Below, piece after piece: positions 37,832 through 47,136 of a stretch of 64,000 nucleotides of DNA. The DNA lies in NCBI GenBank assembly GCA_963827135.1, contig CAWGZX010000006.1, forward strand, positions 62,001-126,000, written 5' to 3'. The notes beneath the pieces are model-generated. The model did not search any database. It was not told where the DNA came from and saw only the letters and a list, made by a program, of their open reading frames with translations. Source of the stretch: JAJRAN01 sp963827135. GTDB taxonomy: Archaea; Thermoplasmatota; Thermoplasmata; Methanomassiliicoccales; UBA472. Position 1 is the first letter of the stretch. Every line of letters begins with the position of its first letter. A program made the translations under genes and the position numbers.

Positions 37832-38302
37832 CTAGGGCTCGAGCGCTAGGAGTATGAGCTCGAGCATGCGCTCCGAGGTAGCCCGCTTGATTGCTAGGCG
37901 GTCGCCTTCGAACCTCTCTTCCTCCACCAGGGAATGCTTCCCGTCGTCGATGGCGATGTAGACCAGGCCGATGGGCTTAGTCTTTGTGGCGCCGGTCGGC
38001 CCCGCGATGCCGGTGCAGGCCGCCCCGATATCGGCCCCAGAGACCTCCCTGACCCCCCTGGCCATCTCTAACGCGCATTGGTGGCTGACGGCCCCGTGCG
38101 CCTTCAAGGTGGCCTTCCTGACGCCCAACAGCCTGACCTTGGCCTCGTTGCTGTAGGCGACCACTCCACAAAGGAAGTAGTCGGAGGCGCCGGGCTCGTC
38201 GGTGATGGTGCTGGAAACGATTCCCCCGCTAACGCTCTCTGCCAGCGCGAGGGTCTTTCCCTTGGTCCTAAGGCTCTTCCCCACTTCCCTCGTCAGGGTC
38301 AT
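37832..38302 (-). CDS. pncC: Nicotinamide-nucleotide amidohydrolase (CinA C-terminal family)
   Basis: Deamidates nicotinamide mononucleotide to nicotinate mononucleotide for pyridine salvage. The 156-residue stand-alone CinA-C domain has TLALAESVSGGIVSS (nucleophilic serine region), FLCGVVAYSNEAKVRLLGV and ACTGIAGPTGATKTKPIGLVYIA, all signature blocks. It overlaps the 3' end of the NMN adenylyltransferase gene by 35 bp, so the two are translated from one transcript and work on the same metabolite. Identification is strong; in archaea the NMN deamidase activity is inferred from bacterial homologues. Confidence 0.92.
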   Translation of the reverse strand: MTLTREVGKSLRTKGKTLALAESVSGGIVSSTITDEPGASDYFLCGVVAYSNEAKVRLLGVRKATLKAHGAVSHQCALEMARGVREVSGADIGAACTGIAGPTGATKTKPIGLVYIAIDDGKHSLVEEERFEGDRLAIKRATSERMLELILLALEP

Positions 38303-38837
38303 TGGACGACCTCCCGATGGGCGAGGAGCTGAGGTCCCTCATCCTCTCCACCCCCTTCACTTGGTTGACCACGTCGACCACCGCCTTGGGGACCAGCTCG
38401 GCCCATCCTTCCCCGGCCAGCATCCTCCTGCGGATCTCGGTCCCGGAATAGGCCTCGCGGTTGAACATGGGTGAGGCGCGCACCTCGTATCCCGCCTCTG
38501 AGAACAACCTCTTGGTCAAGGGGTTGTTGCTGTAGACCACCTGGAACGGCGGCACCAACGATGCGACGTGAGACACCCAGACCGAATAGCGGTTGATGTC
38601 GGGTATGGGGACGATGTGCACGTTCCTCAGGCCGTCATCGCGCAATGAGCGCGAGATCATGAGGTAGCGCTCGCCGGCGGTGAAGGGGTTCTCCAAGGTG
38701 TGCGAGTACTGCGCGCTGCCTATGCCCACGATCGTGGAGCCGCATTCCCTGGCAATGGTGCGGACGACCTCGAGGTGACCCTTGTGAAAAGGCTGGAATC
38801 TTCCTATGACCAAGGCGGTGATGTCCTTCGAACTCAA
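38268..38837 (-). CDS. nadM: Nicotinamide-nucleotide adenylyltransferase, archaeal type
   Basis: Makes NAD from NMN and ATP. The 189-residue protein carries the nucleotidyltransferase motif GRFQPFHKGHLE near the N-terminus and the SGTEIRRRM motif near residue 150, both diagnostic for archaeal NadM. A minus-strand TATA box (gctataatact, 38864-38874) sits about 27 bp before the start. The C-terminus (~18 residues, rich in Ser/Asp/Glu) is a little longer than usual because it overlaps pncC. Confidence 0.93.
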   Translation of the reverse strand: MSSKDITALVIGRFQPFHKGHLEVVRTIARECGSTIVGIGSAQYSHTLENPFTAGERYLMISRSLRDDGLRNVHIVPIPDINRYSVWVSHVASLVPPFQVVYSNNPLTKRLFSEAGYEVRASPMFNREAYSGTEIRRRMLAGEGWAELVPKAVVDVVNQVKGVERMRDLSSSPIGRSSNDPDEGSGEEP

Positions 38838-38863
38838 GCTATCGGGGTTATTATTGCCGACAA

Positions 38864-38874
38864 AGTATTATAGC
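38864..38874 (-). promoter_or_regulatory. TATA box for nadM-pncC
   Basis: The minus strand reads gctataatact. The predicted start of transcription is near 38843, six bases before the nadM ATG at 38837. Confidence 0.5.
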
Positions 38875-38883
38875 TTTGCCTGG

Positions 38884-38912
38884 ATAAAAACTAGAAAAAC
38901 TTGAAAGAAAAG
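38884..38912 (-). terminator. T-rich terminator after lonB
   Basis: Read on the minus strand, the region just after the lonB stop has three T-tracts (ccttttcttt, gtttttc, gttttt). Archaeal RNA polymerase terminates at such U-rich runs, so this probably separates lonB from nadM. Confidence 0.55.
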
Positions 38913-38918
38913 GTTTGA

Positions 38919-40874
38919 TCAGGCGGCCCGAGGCGTTCCCGCCAATGGCGCGGTCTCCACGAGAGCTGCCAGCTTCTTCAGCAGGCTCTCCTTCTTGATG
39001 CCACCCACCAACGCGTTCTCCAGGACCTCGGACATGTTGGTCACCGGCACGATCTGGATCTTGCCGATGTAGCGCTGCTCCAGCACCACGTCCCGAAGGT
39101 TGGCCGCTGGGATGATGACCTTCATTATGCCGGACTCGGCCGCGGCCTCTATCTTAGCGGTCACGCCTCCGACGGGGAGGACCATGCCCCTCACGCTCAG
39201 CGAACCGGTCATGGCGATGGTCTGGTCCACCGGGACATCCTCCAGGGCGGAGATGACCGCCGTGGCCACCGATATGGACGCCGAGTCGCCCTCCACGCCC
39301 TCATAGGTGCCGATGAACTGCACGTGCACATCATGGTTGGAGATGTCCTCGCCAGTGTACTTCTTGATTATGGCGGAGACGTTAGAGACGGCCTCCTTGG
39401 CGATCTCCCCGAGCTTACCGGTGGCTATGATCTTACCGGCGTTCTTGGTCTGGGCAGGGGTGACCTCGGCCACGATGGGCAGCACCACGCCCGAGTACTC
39501 GGACATCGAGCTCTGGGTATTGAGCGCCGCCAGCCCATTGACCATGCCGACCTGCGCGCCCTCGATGATGAAGGACTTGTACTCCTTGCGGACTTCGAGG
39601 TAGCGGTCGGCTATCTGCTGCTCCAGGGAGCGGGCGATCTTCTTCGCAGCTATCACGTGCTCCTGGGTGACGACGGGGCGGTTGCCCTCGCGGGCGATGT
39701 CCCCGGCGACGCGTACAAGCCCGCCGAGCTCCCTCAACCTAAGGGTCAGCTGGCCCTTGCGGCCGGCGCGCCTCTGCGCTTCCTTGACGATCTCCCCTAC
39801 GGCCTGCTTGTCGAAGTGGGGGATCTTCTTGTCCTTCCCGACCTCCTGGGCCACGAAGCGGATGAGCTTGATGCGGTTCTCGTAGTTGTCATCCATGGTG
39901 GACTTCATGTACACCTCGTAGCCGTAGCCGCGTATGCGCGACCTCAGCGCTGGATGCATTCCCTGTACCGCGTCCAAATTGCCAGCGCAGACCAGGATGA
40001 AGTCGCAGGGCACGGCCTCGCTCTTGACCATGGCTCCGGACGAGCGCTCGCTCTGGCCGGTGATGGAGAACTTGCCCTCCTGCAGTGCGGTAAGCAAGGA
40101 CTGCTGCGACTCGATGCGCAGCATGTTGATCTCATCGATGAAGAGAACGCCCTTTGAAGCCTTGTGGATGGCCCCGACCTCCAAGCGCTCGTGCGCCGGT
40201 GTCTCGAGCCCGCCTGACTGGAACGGGTCGTGCTTGACGTCGCCTAGCAATGCGCCAGCATGGGCACCGGTGGCGTCGATGAACGGGGGCATCTCATTGT
40301 CAGTATGGGTGATCAGCAGCTTGGGGACGATGTAATTTTCCTGCCTCTGGCCGGTGTAGCGGAAGAGGAAGAATATCATTATTGCACCGATCACGCCCCA
40401 GATCAGGATCATGGCATCGCCGGACTGGATCCAAAGTATCACGGACAGCATTACGACCATTAGAGCGATTATGGTGAAGGTGGAGTTCCTCTGCGCCTTG
40501 CGCTGCGTGGCTTCCCGCTTCTGGGCGGTGACGATCTCCTTGCCCTTGCCCGTGGGGACGATCCTGATCTTCGGCTCGTTGGTGTCCTCAGGGTTATGGT
40601 AGGCGATAACGTCCTGCAGTTCCCCTTTCGGCAGGTATTCCGTCATCGAGCGCGCCAGCATGGACTTACCAGTACCTGGCTCGCCGATCAGCATGACATG
40701 GCGCTTCTGCTCTGCCGCCTTCCTAATGACCTCGACGGCCTTGTCTTGGCCGATGACTTGGTCGGCCAGGCTCTCCGGCACCTTGATGTCGGCGGTGGAG
40801 TTGAAAGATTGCTTCTCTATCCAAACATCAACGTCGGGGAGAGCCTCGGCGGTGTTTGGTTCCTCATTGTTCAT
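38919..40874 (-). CDS. lonB: Archaeal membrane-anchored ATP-dependent protease LonB
   Basis: ATP-powered protease attached to the inner face of the membrane. The 651-residue chain has an AAA+ domain with Walker A GEPGTGKSM (~residue 64) split by an insertion bearing two membrane helices (~130-172), Walker B GVLFIDEIN, a linker, and a C-terminal Lon protease domain with the Ser531/Lys574 dyad (EGDSAS and VTAKIEAA; 43 apart, as usual). The architecture is diagnostic of the archaeal form. It has its own promoter region against hel308 (divergent, 190 bp apart) and a T-rich terminator. LonB is normally essential and controls membrane-lipid enzymes in some archaea. Confidence 0.97.
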   Translation of the reverse strand: MNNEEPNTAEALPDVDVWIEKQSFNSTADIKVPESLADQVIGQDKAVEVIRKAAEQKRHVMLIGEPGTGKSMLARSMTEYLPKGELQDVIAYHNPEDTNEPKIRIVPTGKGKEIVTAQKREATQRKAQRNSTFTIIALMVVMLSVILWIQSGDAMILIWGVIGAIMIFFLFRYTGQRQENYIVPKLLITHTDNEMPPFIDATGAHAGALLGDVKHDPFQSGGLETPAHERLEVGAIHKASKGVLFIDEINMLRIESQQSLLTALQEGKFSITGQSERSSGAMVKSEAVPCDFILVCAGNLDAVQGMHPALRSRIRGYGYEVYMKSTMDDNYENRIKLIRFVAQEVGKDKKIPHFDKQAVGEIVKEAQRRAGRKGQLTLRLRELGGLVRVAGDIAREGNRPVVTQEHVIAAKKIARSLEQQIADRYLEVRKEYKSFIIEGAQVGMVNGLAALNTQSSMSEYSGVVLPIVAEVTPAQTKNAGKIIATGKLGEIAKEAVSNVSAIIKKYTGEDISNHDVHVQFIGTYEGVEGDSASISVATAVISALEDVPVDQTIAMTGSLSVRGMVLPVGGVTAKIEAAAESGIMKVIIPAANLRDVVLEQRYIGKIQIVPVTNMSEVLENALVGGIKKESLLKKLAALVETAPLAGTPRAA

Positions 40875-41064
40875 TCTGATATACCTCTGGAGTTCAAACC
40901 TTACTAGAAATATTCCTGCTTAATAAGAGTTTTCCCTCTGAGTCGCATTCTGTGCGAACTAGAAAAATGGTCCAGATGTGCGTGATAGTATAGGGGTAGC
41001 TATAACTTCTCCTTTTAGTGGTCGACGGCGGAGGTAAGGGTTAAGTCGGGTCCGGGGTTATCTC

Positions 41065-43284
41065 GTGGAGAGGGTCGAAGTGAGGCTGGAGGAACTGGGG
41101 TTGCCGCCGGGAGTGGTGGAGGTTCTCAAGGAGGAGGGGATCACGTCCTTGTATCCTCCTCAGGAGATGGCCGTGCCTCTCGCACTCAAAGGCAAGAACC
41201 TCTTCTTGGCGGTCCCGACGGCCAGCGGTAAATCCCTAGTAGCATACCTGGCCGCGCTCAGGCACGTGCTGGAGCGGGGCGGCAAAGCATTGTACATCGT
41301 GCCCCTGAGGGCCTTGGCGGCCGAGAAGTTCGAGGACCTGAGGAGGTTCGACGGGCTGGGGGTTAGGGTGGGGATGTCCGTGGGGGACTTCGATTCCCCG
41401 GACCCTGAGCTCGAGAGGTATGATATCATAGTAGCTACGTCGGAGAAGGCGGACTCGCTGCTGCGTCATCGCTCGTCCTGGCTGCAGAAGATCTCCTTGG
41501 TGGTGGCGGACGAGGTCCACCTCATCCACGACCCTGAACGGGGCCCGACGCTCGAGATCATCCTTACCAAGTTCCGTCGCTTCAACCCCGAGCTGCAGGT
41601 CATCGCCCTTTCCGCCACGGTGAAGAACTCCAAGGAGCTTGCCTCCTGGCTGGACGCGGAGCACATCTCCTCGGAATGGAGGCCCACCCCCTTGAAGGAG
41701 GGCGTCTACGTGGACGGCGAGGTACATTTCACTGATAACTCGAAGCGTACGATAGAAAATCAAGGGGACCCGGTCTGGTCCCTGGTGCGGGACTCGATCA
41801 AGGAGGGAGGCCAGGCACTGGTCTTCGTCAACACCCGCCGCTCCACCGAGGCCTTGGCCATGAAGATGGCCCCCCTGATGAAGGAGGTCATGCCCGAGAG
41901 GGTCAAGCTGGAAGGGGAGGAGGACCTGCTCCAGGACCACGGGGAGCCGACCAGCATCGGTAAGAAGCTGCGGGCCTGCGTGCATAAGGGCGTGGCCTTC
42001 CACAACGCGGGCCTGACGAACGAGCAAAGGAGGATGGTGGAGGGCGCCTTCAAGAAGGGCAGGATCAAGGCCATCGTGGCCACGCCCACCCTGGCGGCAG
42101 GGATCAACCTTCCAGCGAGGAGGGTGGTCATCCGCGAGGTGTACCGCTTCGAGGGGGGCATGGGCAACGTTCCTATCCCTGTGCTAGAGATCAAGCAGAT
42201 GTGCGGGCGCGCCGGCCGCCCCAAGTACGATAAGTTCGGCGAGGCCATCCTCATCGCCAGGAACGAGGAGGAGAGGTCGTTCCTCTTCGACAACTACCTC
42301 CTCGGCGAGACGGAGGAGATCTTCTCCAAGCTAGGGTCCGAGAGCGTCCTGCGCTCCCACGTCCTGGCCCTCGTCGCCACCTCCACCACCAATTCCAAGG
42401 GCTCGCTGATGGACTTCCTCAATTCGACGTTCTTCGCTCATCAGACCACCATGCTGGGGATGGAGGAGGCGGTGGATAGCGTGCTCTCCTTCCTCAGGGC
42501 CGAGGAGATGCTGCGCGAGGAGGAGCAGCTGAGGGCCACCTTCTTCGGCCGGCGCGTCTCGGACCTCTACATCGACCCGATTTCCGCCGTCAAGATGCGG
42601 GACGCTTTGCGGGCGTTCAGACCGGGCATGGGGGCCTTTGGGTTCATCCACGCCGCCTGCGCCACCCGGGACATGCTCCCACTGTACCTACGGCGCTCCG
42701 ACAACGATTGGCTCGAGACCAAGGTGGTCGAGAAGGGTGCCGATCTCCTCCTGCCCATCCCGGCGGACCTGGGAGAGTACGAGTTCTTTCTGGCCGAGGT
42801 CAAGACCGCCTGCGTCATCGACGACTGGCTGGAGGAGATGGAGGAGGAACCTTTGCTGGAGAAGTACGGCATCGGGCCGGGGGACCTGCGCAACAAGGTC
42901 GAGATGGGGGAGTGGCTCCTCTACTCCATGCGGGAGCTGGCCAACATCTTCAACAAGGACGCGTACGCGCCGCTCACGGAGCTCATGGTCCGAGTGCGCT
43001 ATGGGGTGAGGCGCGAGCTTCTGGACCTGGTGAAGCTGAGGGGCGTGGGGCGCGCCCGCGCTCGGTCCATGTTCGACCATGGGGTGAGGAGCTTGGACGA
43101 CGTCAGGGCCATAGAGGTGGCTAGGCTGGCCCGGATACCCAAGGTCGGCGATGTCCTGGCCAAGAGCATCAAGGAGCAGGTGGGAGGCGACCCCAGGAAG
43201 GCCGAGCCGCCGGCCGCGCCGAAGCGGGAGGAGTCGATCCCGGACGAGAAGGGCGGGCCCCAGCGCAGCCTCTTAGACTTCTAG
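41065..43284 (+). CDS. hel308: ATP-dependent DNA helicase Hel308
   Basis: Superfamily 2 Ski2-like 3'-5' helicase acting at stalled replication forks. 739 residues: Q-motif region SLYPPQEMAV, Walker A VPTASGKS, DEVH box (ADEVHLIHD), SATVKN, then helicase C-terminal motifs VATPTLAAGINLPARRVVIR and QMCGRAGRP, a winged helix and a helix-hairpin-helix tail (LRGVGRARARSMFDHG). It starts at GTG 41065 downstream of a gttatc stretch. It ends four bases before the convergent KaiC-like gene. A C-terminal basic tail with Pro/Ala is variable in the family. Confidence 0.96.
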   Translation: MERVEVRLEELGLPPGVVEVLKEEGITSLYPPQEMAVPLALKGKNLFLAVPTASGKSLVAYLAALRHVLERGGKALYIVPLRALAAEKFEDLRRFDGLGVRVGMSVGDFDSPDPELERYDIIVATSEKADSLLRHRSSWLQKISLVVADEVHLIHDPERGPTLEIILTKFRRFNPELQVIALSATVKNSKELASWLDAEHISSEWRPTPLKEGVYVDGEVHFTDNSKRTIENQGDPVWSLVRDSIKEGGQALVFVNTRRSTEALAMKMAPLMKEVMPERVKLEGEEDLLQDHGEPTSIGKKLRACVHKGVAFHNAGLTNEQRRMVEGAFKKGRIKAIVATPTLAAGINLPARRVVIREVYRFEGGMGNVPIPVLEIKQMCGRAGRPKYDKFGEAILIARNEEERSFLFDNYLLGETEEIFSKLGSESVLRSHVLALVATSTTNSKGSLMDFLNSTFFAHQTTMLGMEEAVDSVLSFLRAEEMLREEEQLRATFFGRRVSDLYIDPISAVKMRDALRAFRPGMGAFGFIHAACATRDMLPLYLRRSDNDWLETKVVEKGADLLLPIPADLGEYEFFLAEVKTACVIDDWLEEMEEEPLLEKYGIGPGDLRNKVEMGEWLLYSMRELANIFNKDAYAPLTELMVRVRYGVRRELLDLVKLRGVGRARARSMFDHGVRSLDDVRAIEVARLARIPKVGDVLAKSIKEQVGGDPRKAEPPAAPKREESIPDEKGGPQRSLLDF

Positions 43285-43997
43285 AACTCGGTTATGGCCC
43301 GGGTGACGGCGAAGCCGCGCTCGTTGCGGAAGAAGCTGAAGTAGTTGCTGGAGTGATCGGTCTCGCGCATCTTCACGCAACGGATGCGCCTCTGCACCTC
43401 GGTATCCGTCACCTCGATCATCTTGAGGTGGATTATGCCGTCGACCAGGAAGTCCACGTCATGGAGGCCGTATGAGGTGTAGTTGCCCACTGGCATCTCG
43501 CTGATCATGAAGGCGGTGACCTCCATGCTGCGCAGCCATTCCATCAGGCGGTAGAGCTCCTCCCTGGGACGGGTGGTGGCCGAGATCATCTCCAACGCCC
43601 CCAGGGAATCGATGACCAGCAGCTCGTAGTTGAGGCGTTTCTTGGTCTCATTGACCGCGAACCGGAAGGTGTCCATGAACTGCGCGCCCTCGCTCTTGCG
43701 CCTTATCTCGCTCAGGTCCAGCACCTCGAGTCGGCCTAGGGTGTCCCCCTTCAGGCCGAGCCCTTCCATCTGGCGGGTGAGGCTCGCCTTGCTCTGCTCC
43801 AGGGAGATGTAGAGGCCGTTGACGCCATCGCGCTTGGCGTTCATGAATAGGATGTGGTACGCCAGCGAGGACTTCATCGTCCCGGCGCCGCCCGCGAGGA
43901 TCACGGTATGACCTTGAGGTATGCCTCCATTGAGGTTCTCGTCGAACCCATCCACATAGGTGCGGTAGCGGACACGCTTCGCTGGAGCGTTCGTCAT
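43281..43997 (-). CDS. KaiC-like RecA-superfamily ATPase with variant P-loop
   Basis: A single KaiC-type domain of 238 residues: VDGFDENLNGGIPQGHTVILAGGAGTMKSSLAY. The Walker A is GGAGTMKSS, where the second Gly of GTGKT is Met, but Lys-Ser is kept, so nucleotide binding is plausible. Walker B is LLVIDSLG. A TATA-like tttta at 44026-44032 (minus strand) would put the transcript start near 44002, favouring ATG 43997 over 44027 or GTG 44042. The stop overlaps the hel308 stop region (convergent, 4-bp overlap). Function is unknown; three KaiC-type genes lie within 8 kb. Confidence 0.8.
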   Translation of the reverse strand: MTNAPAKRVRYRTYVDGFDENLNGGIPQGHTVILAGGAGTMKSSLAYHILFMNAKRDGVNGLYISLEQSKASLTRQMEGLGLKGDTLGRLEVLDLSEIRRKSEGAQFMDTFRFAVNETKKRLNYELLVIDSLGALEMISATTRPREELYRLMEWLRSMEVTAFMISEMPVGNYTSYGLHDVDFLVDGIIHLKMIEVTDTEVQRRIRCVKMRETDHSSNYFSFFRNERGFAVTRAITEF

Positions 43998-44258
43998 GAC
44001 GTCGCACGATGATTCCGTTTGACGCATAAAATTGTTTGCCACCGGGTGTCAGATGATGATAATCGACGTATGCGCTTGGTCCTCATCTGCAAGGGGCGCG
44101 TCCAAGGTCGATCTTGGCACCGCGCATGCGGCTTTCCGTCCCCAGCCCCGACTAGCATGGTCACGTATGACCATATTCGGTACCGCTAGGCGGGAGAGCT
44201 CCCCTTGCACTCTTTCTCAGGGATGGTCTACCGCTATTGAACATGTGCCATCCTTGGT

Positions 44259-45473
44259 TCAGCCGAGCACCAGGCGCTTAACCTCATCGACCGACGCACC
44301 GGCCTTCATGACCTGCCCGGCGTTCTTGATCACCGTGTCAGGGTCCTTGAGCAGGTTACCCGTGCAGATGCACACCACCTTCTCCTCCTTGGAAATGAGG
44401 CCTTGATGGCGCAATTTGACCACTCCGGCAATCGACGCGGCGGAGGCGGGCTCCACTCCCACCCCTTCCCTCTTTCCCAGGAGCTTCTGGGCGGCGATTA
44501 TCTCGTCGTCGGTCACGTCGGTGGCCAGACCCCCGGTGTCGTAAATGGCCTTGAGCGCCTTCCTGCCACTGGCGGGGTTGCCGATGCGGATGGCGGTGGC
44601 CACGGTCTCGGGGTGATCCTGCGGGATGAAGTCCCTCCTGCCCTGCCTGAAGGCCACGGCGATGGGGTTGGAGCCGGCCGCTTGGACACCTATCAATCGA
44701 GGCATGCGCGAGATCCAACCCACCTCCATCCATTCGCTCAGGCCCTTGTACACCGCCCAGATGTTCGCCGCGTTGCCAACAGGCAGGACGATCGCATCCG
44801 GGACCTCGAGCTCGAGCTGCTCGATGATCTCGAAGGCCACGGTCTTCTGCCCCTCGGGACGGAAGGGATTGATGGAGTTGAGGAGGTAGAGGTGCCCCTC
44901 CCTCGATAGCTGGCGCACGACATTGAGGGCGTCGTCGAAGTTGCCGTCAATGGATATCACCTTGGCCCCATAGAACATGGCCTGGGCCAGCTTCCCCAGG
45001 GCGACCTTCCCTGAGGGCAGGAGCACCACGCACCCCAATCCCGCCTTGGCCGCATAGGCGGCCAAGGCTGCCGAGGTGTTGCCTGTGGAGGCGCAACCAA
45101 CCACCTTGCAGCCCAGCTCCAAGGCCTTGGAGACTCCTACGGTCATACCTCGGTCCTTAAAGGATCCTGTGGGATTTGCTCCCTCGTACTTCACATACAA
45201 CCGCTTCATCCCCAGCTCCCGCGCCAGGGCATGGCAGTCGTAAAGGGGGGTGCCGCCCTCTAACAGAGATACTGCCTTGCTGGCCTCGGCTGGAAGGAAG
45301 GGAGCGTACCTCCAGACCCCTAATGGGGCGATGAGCGAGCTTTTTGGTGTCTCGCCTCTCAGGGATGAGAGGTCCATCTCCACGTTCAATAGCCCACCGC
45401 AGCTCGGACAGGCGTCTAGCTTCTCGTCCTTAATTATCATGGAACATTCGAAGCATTTGACCTGGTAGCTCAT
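44259..45473 (-). CDS. thrC: Threonine synthase
   Basis: PLP enzyme converting O-phosphohomoserine to threonine. 404 residues with an N-terminal zinc-ribbon-like CFECSMIIKDEKLDACPSC, the PLP lysine in NPTGSFKDRGMTVG, the phosphate-binding CASTGNTSAALAAYAAKAG, and VLPVGNAANIWA. The start is ATG 45473, supported by a near-perfect aggaggtgg site and the ATGA overlap with thrB; in-frame sequence to 45524 is dismissed. The pathway partner thrB is immediately upstream, giving a two-gene threonine operon. Confidence 0.95.
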   Translation of the reverse strand: MSYQVKCFECSMIIKDEKLDACPSCGGLLNVEMDLSSLRGETPKSSLIAPLGVWRYAPFLPAEASKAVSLLEGGTPLYDCHALARELGMKRLYVKYEGANPTGSFKDRGMTVGVSKALELGCKVVGCASTGNTSAALAAYAAKAGLGCVVLLPSGKVALGKLAQAMFYGAKVISIDGNFDDALNVVRQLSREGHLYLLNSINPFRPEGQKTVAFEIIEQLELEVPDAIVLPVGNAANIWAVYKGLSEWMEVGWISRMPRLIGVQAAGSNPIAVAFRQGRRDFIPQDHPETVATAIRIGNPASGRKALKAIYDTGGLATDVTDDEIIAAQKLLGKREGVGVEPASAASIAGVVKLRHQGLISKEEKVVCICTGNLLKDPDTVIKNAGQVMKAGASVDEVKRLVLG

Positions 45474-46411
45474 CGTTCCCACCTCCTGCATCCCTCGCCC
45501 CAGGTCGTTACCCAGGTCGCGCATCCGATATCGTGCTTGCTGTACACGGCCTGGATGGCCTCGGCGATGGCCTTGCCGTCCATCTTGTTCTTGTCGAAGA
45601 AAGAGGCCACGCAGGGACCGGATCCGCCCAGGAAGGAAGCGAGAGCCCCCGCCTTCAGCGCCGCCTGCTCCGCGGCCTGAAGATGGGGCACGAGCGGCGC
45701 GCGTACCGGCTCGATCACCTCGTCCCTGAGGCTACGGGCCATCAGCTCTAGGTCCCCCTTTACCATGGCGACCGCCAATGAGGAGGCGTGCCCCACATGG
45801 AATACCATCTTCTTCATGTCCACCTGCTTCGGCAATATGCCTCTGGCCTCCTTGGTCGGCACCATGACGTCCGGCAGGGCGGCCACGATGCCCAGGTTGG
45901 GGGGCGGGGTCACCCTGACCACGTCCAACGGTTCGTAGGAGCGGATGATGGTGAAGCCTCCCAGGAGGGAGGGGGAGACGTTGTCAGCGTGCAGCGTGCC
46001 TGATGATGCCTCCTCGCCTTTCGCCGCGCACAGCAACAGGTCATCCATGGGAAGCGGCTTTTCGAGCGTGAGGTTGGCGGCGAAGGCGCCGCCTGCCGCT
46101 GAGGCCCCCGAGGAGCCCATGCCGCTGCAAGGGCGAACGCCCTTCTTGATGTGGACCGTGAGACCGAAATCGGCCTTTGCCAGCTCGAGCACCTTGGCGG
46201 CCGCGACCGCCGCGGTGTTCCTCTTGGGGTCCGATGTTACCTGTCGATTCCCCAATCCCTCCACCTTACCAACCCTCACCCCTATTCCCTGCCTGCGCTC
46301 GACCGTCACCAAGTCATAGGGCTGGCTCAGGGCGATCCCGAATACGTCGAAGCCTGGTCCGACATTGGCTATGGTCGCAGGGGCGAGAACGGTAACCCTT
46401 TCCGAGGACAT
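45470..46411 (-). CDS. thrB: Homoserine kinase (GHMP family)
   Basis: Phosphorylates homoserine for threonine synthesis. 313 residues with the GHMP signatures VTVLAPATIANVGPGFDVFG at the N-terminus, the ATP loop VRPCSGMGSSGASAAGGAFA and the C-terminal SFLGGSGPCVASFF. I use ATG 46411 (MSSERVTV), preceded by ggatgga; the frame is open to 46483 without homology. Translation of thrC is coupled through the ATGA overlap. Confidence 0.95.
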   Translation of the reverse strand: MSSERVTVLAPATIANVGPGFDVFGIALSQPYDLVTVERRQGIGVRVGKVEGLGNRQVTSDPKRNTAAVAAAKVLELAKADFGLTVHIKKGVRPCSGMGSSGASAAGGAFAANLTLEKPLPMDDLLLCAAKGEEASSGTLHADNVSPSLLGGFTIIRSYEPLDVVRVTPPPNLGIVAALPDVMVPTKEARGILPKQVDMKKMVFHVGHASSLAVAMVKGDLELMARSLRDEVIEPVRAPLVPHLQAAEQAALKAGALASFLGGSGPCVASFFDKNKMDGKAIAEAIQAVYSKHDIGCATWVTTWGEGCRRWER

Positions 46412-46502
46412 GCTGGCTCCATCCTGATCGATACCGCCGCCACAACCACGATGGGGTCTGATAAACCTTTCGACCCAGAGCATGCTCGGGACCAGAAAAG
46501 CC

Positions 46503-46509
46503 TAAAATA
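46503..46509 (+). promoter_or_regulatory. TATA box for cgi121
   Basis: taaaata, with its centre about 30 bp before ATG 46536. ATG 46521 is too close to the box, so the second ATG is preferred and the mRNA would be essentially leaderless. Confidence 0.45.
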
Positions 46510-46535
46510 CGATTGGGGCGATGAAGTCGCCAGCG

Positions 46536-47024
46536 ATGAGCGATTACGAGATCGTGGGGGCGAGAGGCAAGGTCTGTAGCCCATCCCATCTTCTCAATGG
46601 ATTGCGGTCGATGCGAAGCGGCCAGGTCCTAGCCTTGGATGCGAGGATGGTCTGCGGCCGTGAGCATCTGGAGAGCGCGGTGGAGCACGCTCTACGGGCG
46701 TTCGCCAGGGGCACCAACTCCGCCAAGGACATCATGATGGAGACCATGCTCTATGCGTCTGGGGAGAGGCAGATCTCCAAAGCGCGGGAGAAGATGAGCG
46801 TCAAGGAGGGTGCGGACGGCGTCGCCCTCGTCCTCTTTGGAGCGGGCAAGGACGATGTCCTCAGAATCACCGGACTGGAGGAGGACGGCACGGTGCTAGA
46901 ATGCTCAAGGAGCAAGCTGATCCGATTCGGAATTGAACCGGGCGAGCTAGATGCCGTCCCGCCGGAGAGAGCCTCCGACCTGGCCTTGGAAAGAGTGGCC
47001 TTCGTGGAGATCCTGAAGCGATGA
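46536..47024 (+). CDS. cgi121: KEOPS complex subunit Cgi121
   Basis: tRNA-binding subunit of the KEOPS complex that makes N6-threonylcarbamoyladenosine at position 37 of tRNAs. The 162-residue protein shows the family blocks LALDARMVCGREHLESAVEHALRAF, NSAKDIMMETMLYASGERQIS and a C-terminal GIEPGELDAV. It overlaps nothing and is divergent from thrB. The next gene, the giant repeat protein, begins ~110 bp later on the same strand. The assignment rests on those blocks; the family is divergent, hence slightly reduced confidence. Confidence 0.85.
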   Translation: MSDYEIVGARGKVCSPSHLLNGLRSMRSGQVLALDARMVCGREHLESAVEHALRAFARGTNSAKDIMMETMLYASGERQISKAREKMSVKEGADGVALVLFGAGKDDVLRITGLEEDGTVLECSRSKLIRFGIEPGELDAVPPERASDLALERVAFVEILKR

Positions 47025-47136
47025 TTGCCAGTTGCAGAGAATCAGGCCAAAAGACTTATGTGCTGAAGGCCAGTTATTTGATAATTCATCCTTGGGGCCA
47101 GTCGGATCTGGCGCCCGAAATCGAGGCTGGGACCCA

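Noticed and set aside
44043..44258. Possible small gene or RNA between thrC and the KaiC-like gene
   Set aside because: I found no coding signal, hairpin or tRNA-like element; it is probably just the promoter region of the KaiC-like gene.
47032..47136. TTG 47032 as start of the giant repeat protein
   Set aside because: The extra 35 residues do not resemble the helical repeats, and GTG 47137 gives a sensible N-terminus.
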